Notes under the pieces: model-generated
The model's database searches: none
Seen by the model: only the letters and a program-made list of their open reading frames with translations
What the model was told of the DNA's origin: nothing
Position numbers and translations under genes: made by a program
Shown here: positions 8,801 to 16,598 of the stretch, in pieces
How positions within the stretch are numbered: the stretch's first letter is position 1
Layout of the letters: each line of letters begins with the position of its first letter
Assembly: GCF_000403455.2 (NCBI RefSeq)
Contig: NZ_KE159715.1
Span: 96,170 to 140,429 of the forward strand
Source of the DNA: Dorea sp. 5-2
GTDB taxonomy: Bacteria > Bacillota > Clostridia > Lachnospirales > Lachnospiraceae
Direction of reading: 5' to 3'
Length of the DNA: 44,260 nt

Positions 8801-9448
8801 ACTGTATTTGACCAGGCAGTGCAGTTTGAAAAATCTCTGCATGATGATCTTGACCGTATTGCGGAAAATGAAGAAGCTCATAAGGCGCTGAATACCATTC
8901 GTTTGATTACGATGGTTCAGCCGGGCAGCAAGTTCAACTATAACCGGATTCGGGAATTGAATCCACTGATGGATATCGTTCGTACTGCCCATGATAAGAT
9001 GCTGGAAGAAAAACGTACCGAGGTTCTGGAAACGGTTCGTCAGTGTATGGAAGCAACCCATACTGCCGCAAATGGAGATTCCAAGGCATCTCATCTGATT
9101 GAAAAATCAGACAAGTATTTCAGCCAGTGCAAGGAGAAAATTGCAGAATTAAAGAGTCTTGCCCTTCTGGATGCCATGTTCCTGCCAATGTGCCAGTATA
9201 AGGATGATATCGTCAGCCGTATCGAAACAGTTCTCGCGCCTCCGGTTCCGAAGCCGCAGGTTCAGCCGACTCAGACAGGAAAAGAAGCGGCTCCGGTGAA
9301 GAAAAAGGTAGTCCGTGCTTATAATCGTCAGGTTGTATTCCAGGCAAAAACCTTACAGACGGATGCGGACATTGATGATTATGTAGAGAAAATTCGCTCT
9401 CAGCTGAAACAGTTGCTGAAAAATTGCGACGAGATTAAGCTGAATTAA
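5900..9448 (+). CDS. brxC: BREX P-loop ATPase BrxC
   Basis: The 1182-residue protein is the large P-loop ATPase of BREX (BrxC/PglY family). It has a Walker A motif GFFGSGKSH near residues 70-78, a Walker B-like LLFMIDEVGQY near 257-267, and the family N-terminus MKIRDMFADDINRKINGVIK. Length agrees with intact members. The C-terminal third is helical and charged and includes a lysine/proline-rich linker (PVPKPQVQPTQTGKEAAPVK) before a short final domain. BrxC couples nucleotide use to defence and works with BrxB, PglX and PglZ in a large complex. The reading frame is uninterrupted. It ends 109 bases before the coding end of an IS110-type transposase on the opposite strand, which separates it from the rest of the operon. 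Confidence 0.95.
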   Translation: MKIRDMFADDINRKINGVIKVDQAADDVIEQELKEYVITRELKKHFITFFNYYGDAFDQPTADMGVWISGFFGSGKSHFLKMLSYLLKNKEVKGVRSVERFRKKFEDDPATFMLIDRATKGQTETILFNIDIEGFSNKDKTAVLRVFAKMFYNHLGFYGENLKVAMMERYIDQQGKTEEFRRVFEEKKGKPWLEMRRAFAFNGKFIIPTLMEVLDMSEDDARGWFNDKTATEISIAQLVEDMKAYVDTKPANFRLLFMIDEVGQYVGTDTDMLLNLQSLTEKIGSECEGKIWVICTGQEAIDEIIKVRADEFSRIQARFKTRLSLSSSSVDEVIQKRILKKKPEAAADLDNVYEQNDSVLRNLFSFSGSVLDMKGYSGSREFTENFPFVPYQFIIMQKVFAEIRKHGNSGKHLSGGERSMLSGFQEAAQKIQEKDEYALVPFFRFYDTVHTFLDGSIRRVIERCQKAADNGDGIKQQDVDVLKLLYLIRYIDDIPSNLDNIVILMADDIRVDKIIMREAVRGCLDRLISQNYIGRTGDIYNFLTDEEQDIQREIRDTNVDTASIVERIAQMIYGDIFTTKKFRYGKYDFAFDQMVDGITVGVAMGGMRLRFLTVATDTTEKTEFRLMTESKGNEAIVVLADTPYYESLESAMKIRKYVKQRNVSQLPKSVQKIISDQQDEAGKYELSAMTELQNAIEGAQFYVDGEHLEMKGGNAKSKIDQSLEYLVAHVYSKLDLITENAGSDADIIAILTGTVTMLPGMEPNRDAALAMEEYLEMQDAKKLPTSMADVQSKYSAIPYGWKEIDIAAVAAQLIYSQKVTIKYAGNTIQPDDPKLPDMLRKKSEIGKTSISKRKTISATMMRDVKEMLREYFDIMDVPDDEDGLIRFVTEKFSEQRDYYASLNNRYEGHKYPDRGLVQTAISLMDDVLSQKKDNIALIERVLKKEDDLFENKESMSNGIENFFKTQVTVFDQAVQFEKSLHDDLDRIAENEEAHKALNTIRLITMVQPGSKFNYNRIRELNPLMDIVRTAHDKMLEEKRTEVLETVRQCMEATHTAANGDSKASHLIEKSDKYFSQCKEKIAELKSLALLDAMFLPMCQYKDDIVSRIETVLAPPVPKPQVQPTQTGKEAAPVKKKVVRAYNRQVVFQAKTLQTDADIDDYVEKIRSQLKQLLKNCDEIKLN

Positions 9449-9556
9449 GGAGAAGTTTGAAACAAATAAGTAGTGGGTAGAGAGAAAGTAAAGGGCATAA
9501 CGACAAAGCCATCCCTTCGGTGGTGGCTTCAAAAAAGGAATATAGACACACATTAC

Positions 9557-10819
9557 CTAATTCAGGGCAGGTTCTGCATCATCTTTGATGATATAACCAC
9601 GCTGCTTCAATAAATGAAGAGCCTGTGATTTCGTCAGAACTTTTGATTCTTTCACAGGTCGCGGCTCAAGATAGCCTTCAGGTGTATATGGCTTTAAATC
9701 TGAAAGTATGTGCCAGATAGCGGTCAGGAGCATACGACAGATTGCAATAATGGCTTTCTTGTGTCCGCGGTGCGATTTAATACGCTTGTAGCGGTCAGTT
9801 ATTTCAGGATGTTTCTTAGAACGCAATAAACCATTTGCAATTTGTACCAGTATTGGTTTAATATAATTACCAGCACGGGAAATTCGAGTCGATTTGATTT
9901 TTTTGTTGCTTTGGTCATTGCGGGGACAACATCCTGCCCATGAAACGAGGTGCTTAGCTGTGGGGAAGACAGACATATCACCGCCGATTTCGGAAAGGAT
10001 TTGTATGGCAGTCATGGGACGTTTACCAAATCCTGGAACTGTACGAATTAGATCAAGAGCAGCTTCATATTTATCAGAGAGACGAAGGATCTCCCGTTCT
10101 ATTTCTTTAAGATGCTTTTCTAATTCATCGATATGGTTGAGACACTGGCGAAGCTTTACGGCCTGTTCGGGAGAAATAGCTCCATCAACAGCAGCCTGGA
10201 TTTCTTCGACAGGTGTTTTACAGCGGCCATCTACGAAAGGCGCTACATCAAAAATTTCCCCGGGATGAGCGAGCATATATTCCGTAATGGAACGAGAAGA
10301 TTTTCCAAACACATCACTGAAGACATCGTCCAGTTTAAGGTTTGATACGGTAAGACAATTCTGTGCACGGTTCTTTTCACCGGTAATCATACAGGTGAGT
10401 TTGAAACGGTATCTAACCAGATCTCTTAAATGACGGATGTCGGCAGGCGGGATAAAGGAAGGCTTAATCATTTCACACATGAATAAGTTGCAGATCCATT
10501 TTGCGTCCTTTCGGTCAGTCTTATTTCCTTTTTGAGGTTTTGTATATTTGGGATGAGCGAGGATAACAGAAATATCCGCTTTTTCCAAAACATTGAATAC
10601 AGGGATCCAGTATTTGCCTGTCGATTCCATGCAAACTTCAGAACAATTGTACTTTGCAAGCCAATCACACAGTTCCTTCAATCCTTTGGAAAAAGAAGAG
10701 AAACGAGCCTGCTTGTATTCAGTTCTGCCATTCGAATCTGTGATACCGATACAGGCATAGATCCAAGTTTTGTGGACATCAAGTCCACAGCAGTTGAAAC
10801 GAAAAATTTTAAAAGCCAA
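9557..10819 (-). CDS. IS110-family DEDD transposase (bridge-RNA-guided recombinase class)
   Basis: The 420-residue protein has the RuvC-like DEDD domain at the N-terminus: Asp14 in CGLDVHK, Glu65 in CMESTGKY, and Asp102 and Asp105 in KTDRKDAK. It also has the C-terminal Tnp domain with VPGFGKRPMTAIQILSEIGG and SWAGCCPRNDQSNKK, containing the candidate catalytic serine. A TTG start at 10819 is preferred over the longer frame to 10870 because AGGAGG lies eight bases before it and the family N-terminus begins there. All catalytic residues are present and the frame is whole, so the element may be active. IS110 enzymes use a non-coding RNA made from the element's own end to pick target and donor DNA. 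Confidence 0.92.
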   Translation of the reverse strand: MAFKIFRFNCCGLDVHKTWIYACIGITDSNGRTEYKQARFSSFSKGLKELCDWLAKYNCSEVCMESTGKYWIPVFNVLEKADISVILAHPKYTKPQKGNKTDRKDAKWICNLFMCEMIKPSFIPPADIRHLRDLVRYRFKLTCMITGEKNRAQNCLTVSNLKLDDVFSDVFGKSSRSITEYMLAHPGEIFDVAPFVDGRCKTPVEEIQAAVDGAISPEQAVKLRQCLNHIDELEKHLKEIEREILRLSDKYEAALDLIRTVPGFGKRPMTAIQILSEIGGDMSVFPTAKHLVSWAGCCPRNDQSNKKIKSTRISRAGNYIKPILVQIANGLLRSKKHPEITDRYKRIKSHRGHKKAIIAICRMLLTAIWHILSDLKPYTPEGYLEPRPVKESKVLTKSQALHLLKQRGYIIKDDAEPALN

Positions 10820-11100
10820 TAAAATAACCTCCTGATATTTGTAGGAATAAAACTGACAGGGACTGGTCATCCGGCAAAATCGAGTCGACTTAGGAAGAGA
10901 TAAGTTTACGGGCTACTGGAATGCGCCATTCATTGATGCCTTAACGGATGACCGACAACATATAATTATGCGAGGTCGCCGCTATACAGCCCCGCCACTC
11001 ACCTCCACGTGTTCTGTAGTGTGTCAGTCTTATTAAGAAGATAATACCAGAAGGAAAATAAAATAGAAAGCGAAAGTGGCTAAACGGGTTTCATAACCCC
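10820..11100 (-). ncRNA. Candidate bridge-RNA region of the IS110 element
   Basis: The roughly 280 bases upstream of the transposase start contain no gene. In IS110-group elements the bridge RNA is encoded in the non-coding end on the 5' side of the transposase. Position and length fit, but I have not derived the stem-loops or the target- and donor-binding loops, and the ends of the RNA are unknown. Confidence 0.3.
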
Positions 11101-11134
11101 ATCGGTGCCTTTCGCAGAAAGGCGGATTATAATT

Positions 11135-11959
11135 ATGATTAAATTTTCAATTAGGAATGGGATTTTAACAGAAAAAATAAATATAAAAGGTGATAATGTG
11201 GCGCTGAAAAATCGTTTATGGACATTGTTTTATCAGTCAGCTTTTGATCCATATGATTCTTTGGATCTTGAGTTGACCGATTTTGAAAAAACAATGTCTG
11301 AGTTGGGAACACACTACGAATTTCCATATAATAGAATAGCTAAACAAAAGAATGTTGAGACTTTGAAGAAACATATCGTAAATGGGAATTGTTGGTGGCT
11401 AATTTATGAATTGATAGAAATTTATGTTGCCCGGATTTTGGAAACTTCAAAAAAGGATGAATTAATAAGTCAAGTAAATAGAATTTTGGAAGAAGAAAAT
11501 TCAGGATATCGAATGATTGCGGAGATATTTGTGCCTATAACAAATGAGGTAGAATTAAGTGCGGTGGAAGAAACACTATTCAGTTCTTTTGATGTTGTCG
11601 AGAAACATATGAAAAAGGCATTGAGTCTTTATTCAGATCGTTTACATCCAGATTATGAAAATTCTGTAAAAGAATCTATTAGTGCTGTAGAATCCATGTG
11701 TTGCATAATAACGGGTGAATCGGGGAGAACGGCAACATTAGGAGCAACGCTTAAAAAGTTGGAGAAACATGGCATTCATATTCATGAAGCTATGAAATCT
11801 GCTTTCGAGAAATTATATGGATATACATCTGATGAAAATGGTATTCGACATGGAGGTATCAATTTTAAGGGAGCTTCATCAGATGATGCAAGGTATATGC
11901 TGATTTCATGTTCTGCTTTTATAAACTATCTAACAGCACAATATACGAAGATGGCATAA
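11135..11959 (+). CDS. AbiJ-like abortive-infection protein (AbiJ_NTD4 plus HEPN-like C-terminal domain)
   Basis: The 274-residue protein starts MIKFSIRNGILTEKINIKGD and has the N-terminal pattern of AbiJ_NTD4 proteins (VALKNRLWTLFY). Its C-terminal half (SVKESISAVESMCCIITGES, then LGATLKKLEKHGIHIHEAMK and LYGYTSDENGIRHGG) is the conserved helical module seen in abortive-infection and HEPN-type proteins, with an Arg-His pair. Such modules often cut RNA during infection; activity here is inferred. I chose ATG 11135, with GAAAGGCGG ahead of it, over a GTG at 11105. The gene is visibly more AT-rich than the brx genes, a sign of separate origin. It is not part of the BREX core and ends 11 bases before pglX, so it is co-transcribed as cargo. 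Confidence 0.75.
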   Translation: MIKFSIRNGILTEKINIKGDNVALKNRLWTLFYQSAFDPYDSLDLELTDFEKTMSELGTHYEFPYNRIAKQKNVETLKKHIVNGNCWWLIYELIEIYVARILETSKKDELISQVNRILEEENSGYRMIAEIFVPITNEVELSAVEETLFSSFDVVEKHMKKALSLYSDRLHPDYENSVKESISAVESMCCIITGESGRTATLGATLKKLEKHGIHIHEAMKSAFEKLYGYTSDENGIRHGGINFKGASSDDARYMLISCSAFINYLTAQYTKMA

Positions 11960-11970
11960 GGAGAACAAAA

Positions 11971-14900
11971 ATGGATAAGATTGCGATAAAAAAATTTGCT
12001 GTCTGGGCAAGAACAGAGCTGATTGCCCGTGTTTCCCTGAAAGGGGTAGAATACGGCATCACAGAGGACAATATTGAGAATGCTAATGCGGACAGCATTG
12101 GCGGCAAAGTCCTCACTGCCGATGAAAAGAAACAGCGTCAGGCTTTGATTGCCGAGATTAACGATAAAGGATATAAGCAGGTCATGGAGCAGGTTGCCTA
12201 TACTTGGTTCAACCGTTTCTCTGCTTTGCGATTCATGGAAGTCAATGGCTACCTTCCTTCCCATGTGCGTGTATTTACGGACGAGGAGAATAATTTCAAA
12301 CCGCAGAATATTACCGAAGCCATTCATCTGGATTTGGATGGATTGGATATGGAGAAAGTCTATGAGCTGAAAGAAGCTGAAAAAACCGAAGAACTGTATA
12401 AATATCTGCTGATTGTGCAGTGCAACGCCCTGAATAAGATTCTGCCGGGAATGTTCCAGAAAATCAGCGATTACACGGAACTTCTTCTGCCGGACAATCT
12501 GCTGAGAGATGGTAGTGTGATTCAGCAGATGATTGAGTTGATACCGGAGGAGGAATGGAAAGATGCGGTGCAGATCATCGGATGGCTGTATCAGTATTAC
12601 AATAGTGAGAAAAAGGATGATGTTTTCGCGGCTCTGAAAAAGAATGTGAAAATCACAAAAGAGAATATTCCTGCTGCTACCCAGTTGTTTACACCGGATT
12701 GGATTGTCCGCTATATGGTAGAGAACAGCCTTGGTCGTTTGTGGCTGGAAGGACACCCAGATGCAAAAGATCAACTTCTGCCGACGGAAGAAGAACAGTC
12801 TGCCTATGTGGCCGGAAAACGTGAGCCGGAAGACACCAAATGGCATTACTATCTGGAAGAAGCCGAACAGGAGCCGGAAGTGCAGGTACAGCTTGCAGAA
12901 ATCCGTAAAGAATATGCCGCACTGACACCGGAACAGCTGAAAGTCATTGACCCTTGCTCCGGTTCCGGTCATATCCTTGCGTATATGTTCGATGTACTGA
13001 TGAAGATTTATGAATCCTACGGCTATACCACTCGTGAAGCGGTGGCAAGTATTGTGGAGAATAACATCTATGGTCTGGATATTGACGACCGTGCGGCACA
13101 GCTGGCTTACTTTGCGGTGATGATGAAAGCTCGCCAGTATGACCGCCGTTTCTTTAGTCGTGGTATTCAGCCCCATGTGTATGCTATTGTGGAGAGTAAC
13201 CATGTGGATAAATTCGCTGTGGAGTATTTCTGCAATGGAGATGCCAAGCTGAAAGAGGCTATGGATATTATTATCAGCGAACTGCATGATGCAAAGGAGT
13301 ATGGCTCGATTCTGACAATAACTCAGCAGGATTGGGATGCTCTGTATGACCGCTTTGCAGAGATTACAGCAGATATTCATATATCTCGTGATGTGGCACT
13401 GGCAGAGCTGTTGCCGTTGGTGCAGGTAGCAGAAGCACTGGCACAGAAGTATGATGTGGTGGTGACGAATCCGCCGTATATGGGCAGTTCTGGTATGAGT
13501 GTGAAGCTGTCTGATTTTGTTAAGAAGAATTATTCAGACAGTAAGAGCGATCTGTTTGCGGTATTTATTGAAAAGTGCGAGCAGATGGCAAGGGAAAACG
13601 GCTATCAGGCGATGATTACACAGCACGCTTGGATGTTCCTGTCCAGCTTTGAAAAGTTGCGTGCTAAATTGTTGAAAACAGATATAGTTAATATGGCACA
13701 TCTTGGTGCAAGAGCATTTGAGGAAATCGGCGGCGAGGTCGTGCAGACGACGAGCTTCGTTATGCATAAAAGCCACATCACCGATTATAAAGGTGAATAC
13801 TGCCGACTGATCGAGCCGATTACCCAGAAAAGGAAAGAGGATATGTTCCTTGCGGGTGAAAACCGTTATGAGGCAAATCAAAGCAGCTTTTCTGTGATTC
13901 CGGGAAATTCTGTGGCATATTGGGCAAGCAACAAGGCTTTAAGTTGGTTTGCTGGTAAGCAAATTGGAGATTGTGCTTTATTATGCCAAGGGTTGACAAC
14001 AACTGATAACGAAAAATATGTTAGACAATGGTTTGAACCCAATATTATGAGAATTGGATTTTCAATGAATGCAGTAGTCGCAAGAGAATCAGATAAAAAA
14101 TGGTTCCCATTCAATAAAGGCGGCGGATTTTGCAAATGGTATGGAAATAATGATTTGGTCGTTAATTATGAAAATGATGGCATGGAAATTAAAGCCGATG
14201 TACTTAGAAAATATACCTATTTGAAAACCCCGGATTTTGTAGTGAAAAATTCAAAAACATATTTTTCAGAAGGATTAACATGGTCAGCACTGAGCAATGC
14301 CTTTTCTATTCGTTGGTTTCCAGAAGGAGCTATTTGCGCTGATAAGGGACAAGGGTTATTTGATGAAAAGAATAGGTTGTATTACGATTGCGGCTTTTTG
14401 AATAGTAAAGTGGCACAAATGTATTTACATCTAATTTCACCTACACTTGACTTTAATTGTGGTTATATAAGAAAGGTTCCGTTTGAATTTGCTACTAATA
14501 GAGTAGCCACTGTCGAAAAATTAGTTCGCTATAATATTCAAATTGCACAAGGTGATTGGAATTCCTTTGAAACATCATGGGATTTTCAGCATCATCCATT
14601 GCTCCGTAAAGTTTCCACAATTTCCGAAGCCTTCGCGCAGTGGCAGAACGAGTGCGAAACTCGCTTTAACCAACTGAAAGCTAACGAGGAAGAACTGAAC
14701 CGTATCTTCATTAACATTTATGGCTTGCAGGACGAGCTTACACCAGAGGTCGAGGACAAAGATGTAACTGTCCGCAAAGCAGACCTTGGCAGAGATATTC
14801 GCTCTTTCATTTCTTATGCTGTTGGCTGTATGTTTGGTCGCTATTCTCTCGATGTGGACGGTCTTGCTTATGCAGGTGGCGAATGGGACAAGGTGAATTC

Positions 14901-15540
14901 CTCCGAAGGAGGAAGAGAAGGCACCCTGGGGTGTGCCAACAAGTATGCGTCTTTCCCTGCCGATAAGGATAACATTATCCCGATTTGTGACGATGAATAT
15001 TTTGAGGATGATATTGTGGGTCTGTTCGTAAAGTTTGTGAAAACGGTTTACGGTGCAGAAACATTGGACGAAAACCTGAAATTCATTGCAGACGCTCTGG
15101 GCGGCAAAGGTCAGCCCAAGGATGTGATTCGGAGTTATTTCTTGAATAATTTCTATGCCGACCATTGTAAAATTTACCAGAAACGCCCGATTTACTGGTT
15201 GTTTGACAGCGGAAAGAAGAACGGCTTCAAGGCACTGATTTATATGCACCGCTATCAGCCGGACACCATTGCCCGTATCCGTACCGATTATGTGCATGAA
15301 CAGCAGGCTCGTTATCGTACAGCTATTGCCGATCTGGAACAGCGTATTGCTAATGCTTCCACCGGCGAACGTGTGAAGCTGAACAAAAAACTGACCGCTT
15401 TGCAGGCACAGAATACCGAGATCCATACCTATGAGGAAAAGATTCATCACCTTGCCGACCAGATGATCTCCATCGACCTGGATGACGGTGTGAAGAAGAA
15501 TTATGCAATTTTTCAGGATGTTTTGGCTAAAATAAAGTAA
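11971..15540 (+). CDS. pglX: BREX-1 adenine-specific DNA methyltransferase PglX
   Basis: The 1189-residue protein has the BREX PglX N-terminus (KKFAVWARTELIARVSLKGV), methyltransferase motif I DPCSGSGHILAYM near residue 327 and the catalytic motif IV NPPYMGSS at about residues 500-507, marking N6-adenine methylation. PglX marks host DNA at an asymmetric site and is needed both for self-protection and for phage exclusion. Length is normal and the frame is intact. ATG 11971 follows AAGGAGAACAAAA. Residues of about 640-870 (13900-14580) are encoded by clearly AT-richer DNA with different codon choice than either side. This is where target recognition lies, suggesting a swapped specificity module. 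A coiled, charged C-terminus follows. Confidence 0.95.
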   Translation: MDKIAIKKFAVWARTELIARVSLKGVEYGITEDNIENANADSIGGKVLTADEKKQRQALIAEINDKGYKQVMEQVAYTWFNRFSALRFMEVNGYLPSHVRVFTDEENNFKPQNITEAIHLDLDGLDMEKVYELKEAEKTEELYKYLLIVQCNALNKILPGMFQKISDYTELLLPDNLLRDGSVIQQMIELIPEEEWKDAVQIIGWLYQYYNSEKKDDVFAALKKNVKITKENIPAATQLFTPDWIVRYMVENSLGRLWLEGHPDAKDQLLPTEEEQSAYVAGKREPEDTKWHYYLEEAEQEPEVQVQLAEIRKEYAALTPEQLKVIDPCSGSGHILAYMFDVLMKIYESYGYTTREAVASIVENNIYGLDIDDRAAQLAYFAVMMKARQYDRRFFSRGIQPHVYAIVESNHVDKFAVEYFCNGDAKLKEAMDIIISELHDAKEYGSILTITQQDWDALYDRFAEITADIHISRDVALAELLPLVQVAEALAQKYDVVVTNPPYMGSSGMSVKLSDFVKKNYSDSKSDLFAVFIEKCEQMARENGYQAMITQHAWMFLSSFEKLRAKLLKTDIVNMAHLGARAFEEIGGEVVQTTSFVMHKSHITDYKGEYCRLIEPITQKRKEDMFLAGENRYEANQSSFSVIPGNSVAYWASNKALSWFAGKQIGDCALLCQGLTTTDNEKYVRQWFEPNIMRIGFSMNAVVARESDKKWFPFNKGGGFCKWYGNNDLVVNYENDGMEIKADVLRKYTYLKTPDFVVKNSKTYFSEGLTWSALSNAFSIRWFPEGAICADKGQGLFDEKNRLYYDCGFLNSKVAQMYLHLISPTLDFNCGYIRKVPFEFATNRVATVEKLVRYNIQIAQGDWNSFETSWDFQHHPLLRKVSTISEAFAQWQNECETRFNQLKANEEELNRIFINIYGLQDELTPEVEDKDVTVRKADLGRDIRSFISYAVGCMFGRYSLDVDGLAYAGGEWDKVNSSEGGREGTLGCANKYASFPADKDNIIPICDDEYFEDDIVGLFVKFVKTVYGAETLDENLKFIADALGGKGQPKDVIRSYFLNNFYADHCKIYQKRPIYWLFDSGKKNGFKALIYMHRYQPDTIARIRTDYVHEQQARYRTAIADLEQRIANASTGERVKLNKKLTALQAQNTEIHTYEEKIHHLADQMISIDLDDGVKKNYAIFQDVLAKIK

Positions 15541-15556
15541 AGGAAGCTGATAAGCA

Positions 15557-16198
15557 GTGGAACAGAAATCTCAAAAAACGAAAAAAATTCATGAAAAAGA
15601 AAATGTAATTTTGAATTCTGTGAGTCCAAAATTCAACAGAAACATGATTGCTTATCATGAAACCGGAGATTTATTTGCCGATACCTGTGAAATTGTAGAA
15701 AGTGCCCAGAGCATAGCTTATGCTGCTGTTGATACGATTCTGGTTCAAAGGAACTGGTTGATTGGCAAGCGGATTGCAATGGAGTGTCTGGACGAAAACG
15801 GAAAATCATCCTATGGTAAAAAGACAATGAAGAAATTGTTTGCTGAATTGAAAGAAAAATATGGAAAAGGCTTTGACTTTAGCAGCTTATACAAGTATGT
15901 GAAATTCCATCAGGAGTTTCCTCAAATTTTGGACTCATTGAGTCCAAAGTCTGGTCGACCGTTGTCATGGACCCATTATAGAATTTTGCTTCAGGAAACA
16001 TCACCAGAAGCAAGAGCATGGTATGCAAAGGAAGCTCAGGAACAGGCATGGTCTGTTCATACATTGCAGCGGAATGTTTCTTCTCAATACTACTATCGGA
16101 TGTTGATGTCTCAAAACACAGAACCTGTTGAAAAAGAAATGAAGGAACTGACTGCAGATAAGTTAGAGTTCATCAAAAATCCGGTCATAACGGAATAG
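15557..16198 (+). pseudogene. DUF1016 (YhcG-like) protein lacking its nuclease domain
   Basis: The 213-residue ORF contains the N-terminal winged-helix domain of DUF1016 proteins: AAVDTILVQRNWLIGKRIAM, FAELKEKYGKGFDFSSLYKY, and the SWTHYRILLQ and EQAWSVHTLQRNVSSQYYYR blocks. It stops at LEFIKNPVITE, just where full members (about 350 residues) enter the C-terminal PDDEXK nuclease domain. No nuclease sequence follows in any frame that I can see. So it is either a truncated gene or a stand-alone DNA-binding half. The start is a GTG at 15557; a later ATG at 15646 is possible. It follows pglX by 16 bases. DUF1016 proteins are common next to restriction, BREX and DISARM-like loci. Confidence 0.7.
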
Positions 16199-16246
16199 AA
16201 CTGGATGAGAATAGTTAAATTCTAAAGAAATATATAAGATAATTGA

Positions 16247-16489
16247 ATGGCGTACATACCGCCGCTAAAGTGCCGGAAAACTACAGGTAATTTAATGAAG
16301 GCTATTCGTTTGTTGGTGTGTGTGCCAGAAGAAAAAATAAATGTCAATCAGTATCAAAGTGTTTTGGAAGCAATATTTACAGAGAACAACAATATTTTAA
16401 GTTCTTTAGATAGTCCTAATCGTAGCAATCTTAATAGAATGATAAGAATATATGATTTCTTAAAATATGGGCAAAAAAAGACCCCGTGA
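16247..16489 (+). CDS. Short hypothetical ORF, doubtful
   Basis: The 80-residue ORF (including KAIRLLVCVPEEKINVNQYQ and LDSPNRSNLNRMIRIYDFLK) lacks a good ribosome site and resembles no family I recognise. Its 3' end overlaps the terminator of the small RNA candidate on the other strand. It may be a remnant left when the DUF1016 gene was truncated. Confidence 0.25.
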   Translation: MAYIPPLKCRKTTGNLMKAIRLLVCVPEEKINVNQYQSVLEAIFTENNNILSSLDSPNRSNLNRMIRIYDFLKYGQKKTP

Positions 16490-16493
16490 TTCA

Positions 16494-16521
16494 AGCATCT
16501 GCAAGCAGACACCATCACGGA
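16494..16521. repeat. 28-bp direct repeat, copy 1
   Basis: Identical over 28 bases to 16551-16578 (begins AGCATCTGCAAGCAGA, ends CACCATCACGGA); period 57 bases with a unique 29-base interval. It contains the palindrome TCTGC-AA-GCAGA. Confidence 0.9.
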
Positions 16522-16550
16522 GGCTCGGACAGTTGGAATACAGGCAACAT

Positions 16551-16578
16551 AGCATCTGCAAGCAGACACCATCACGGA
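16551..16578. repeat. 28-bp direct repeat, copy 2
   Basis: Second identical copy of the repeat at 16494-16521. No third copy, even a degenerate one, was seen on either side. Confidence 0.9.
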
Positions 16579-16598
16579 TGCACTATAAACCTATGCTT

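Larger units (their letters stand above)
9470..11110 (-). mobile_element. IS110-family insertion element inside the BREX operon (ends approximate)
   Basis: An IS110-type transposase gene with non-coding flanks sits between brxC and the next defence gene, transcribed against the operon. IS110 elements lack terminal inverted repeats and often leave no target duplication, so the ends cannot be fixed by eye. The bounds lie somewhere in 9449-9556 on the left and 10870-11120 on the right. The insertion interrupts no BREX gene but probably weakens expression of the genes to its right unless a promoter lies at 10900-11130. Confidence 0.7.
16473..16592 (-). ncRNA. Candidate small RNA with two identical hairpin repeats
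   Basis: On the reverse strand a consensus promoter (16627-16599) would start a transcript near 16592. It crosses two identical 28-base repeats and ends in a terminator: CCGTGAT (16520-16514) pairs with ATCACGG (16490-16484), then a seven-T run at 16479-16473. Each repeat folds as a stem GTGTCTG / CAGATGC closed by a CTTG loop, with G-T wobbles. The first repeat met by the polymerase is free; the second also supplies the 5' arm of the terminator. The RNA would be about 120 bases with no ORF of note. It could be a stand-alone RNA, an RNA antitoxin made of repeats, or a minimal repeat-spacer-repeat. No cas gene or type III toxin is visible. The unit is inferred from sequence alone. Confidence 0.6.

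Noticed and set aside
6872..9094. Long reverse-strand ORFs within brxC (and similar ones in pglX and pglZ)
   Set aside because: They are antisense shadows of long, well-conserved coding genes and have low-complexity His/Ile/Phe-rich translations.
11105..11134. GTG start for the AbiJ-like gene
   Set aside because: The extra ten residues (MPFAERRIII) come from a hairpin region without a ribosome site; ATG 11135 has GAAAGGCGG in front.
16494..16578. CRISPR array
   Set aside because: Repeat length and interval are in the CRISPR range, but there are only two repeats and one interval, no cas genes in the window, and the promoter-terminator framing fits a small RNA better. Kept as a finding, not called CRISPR.
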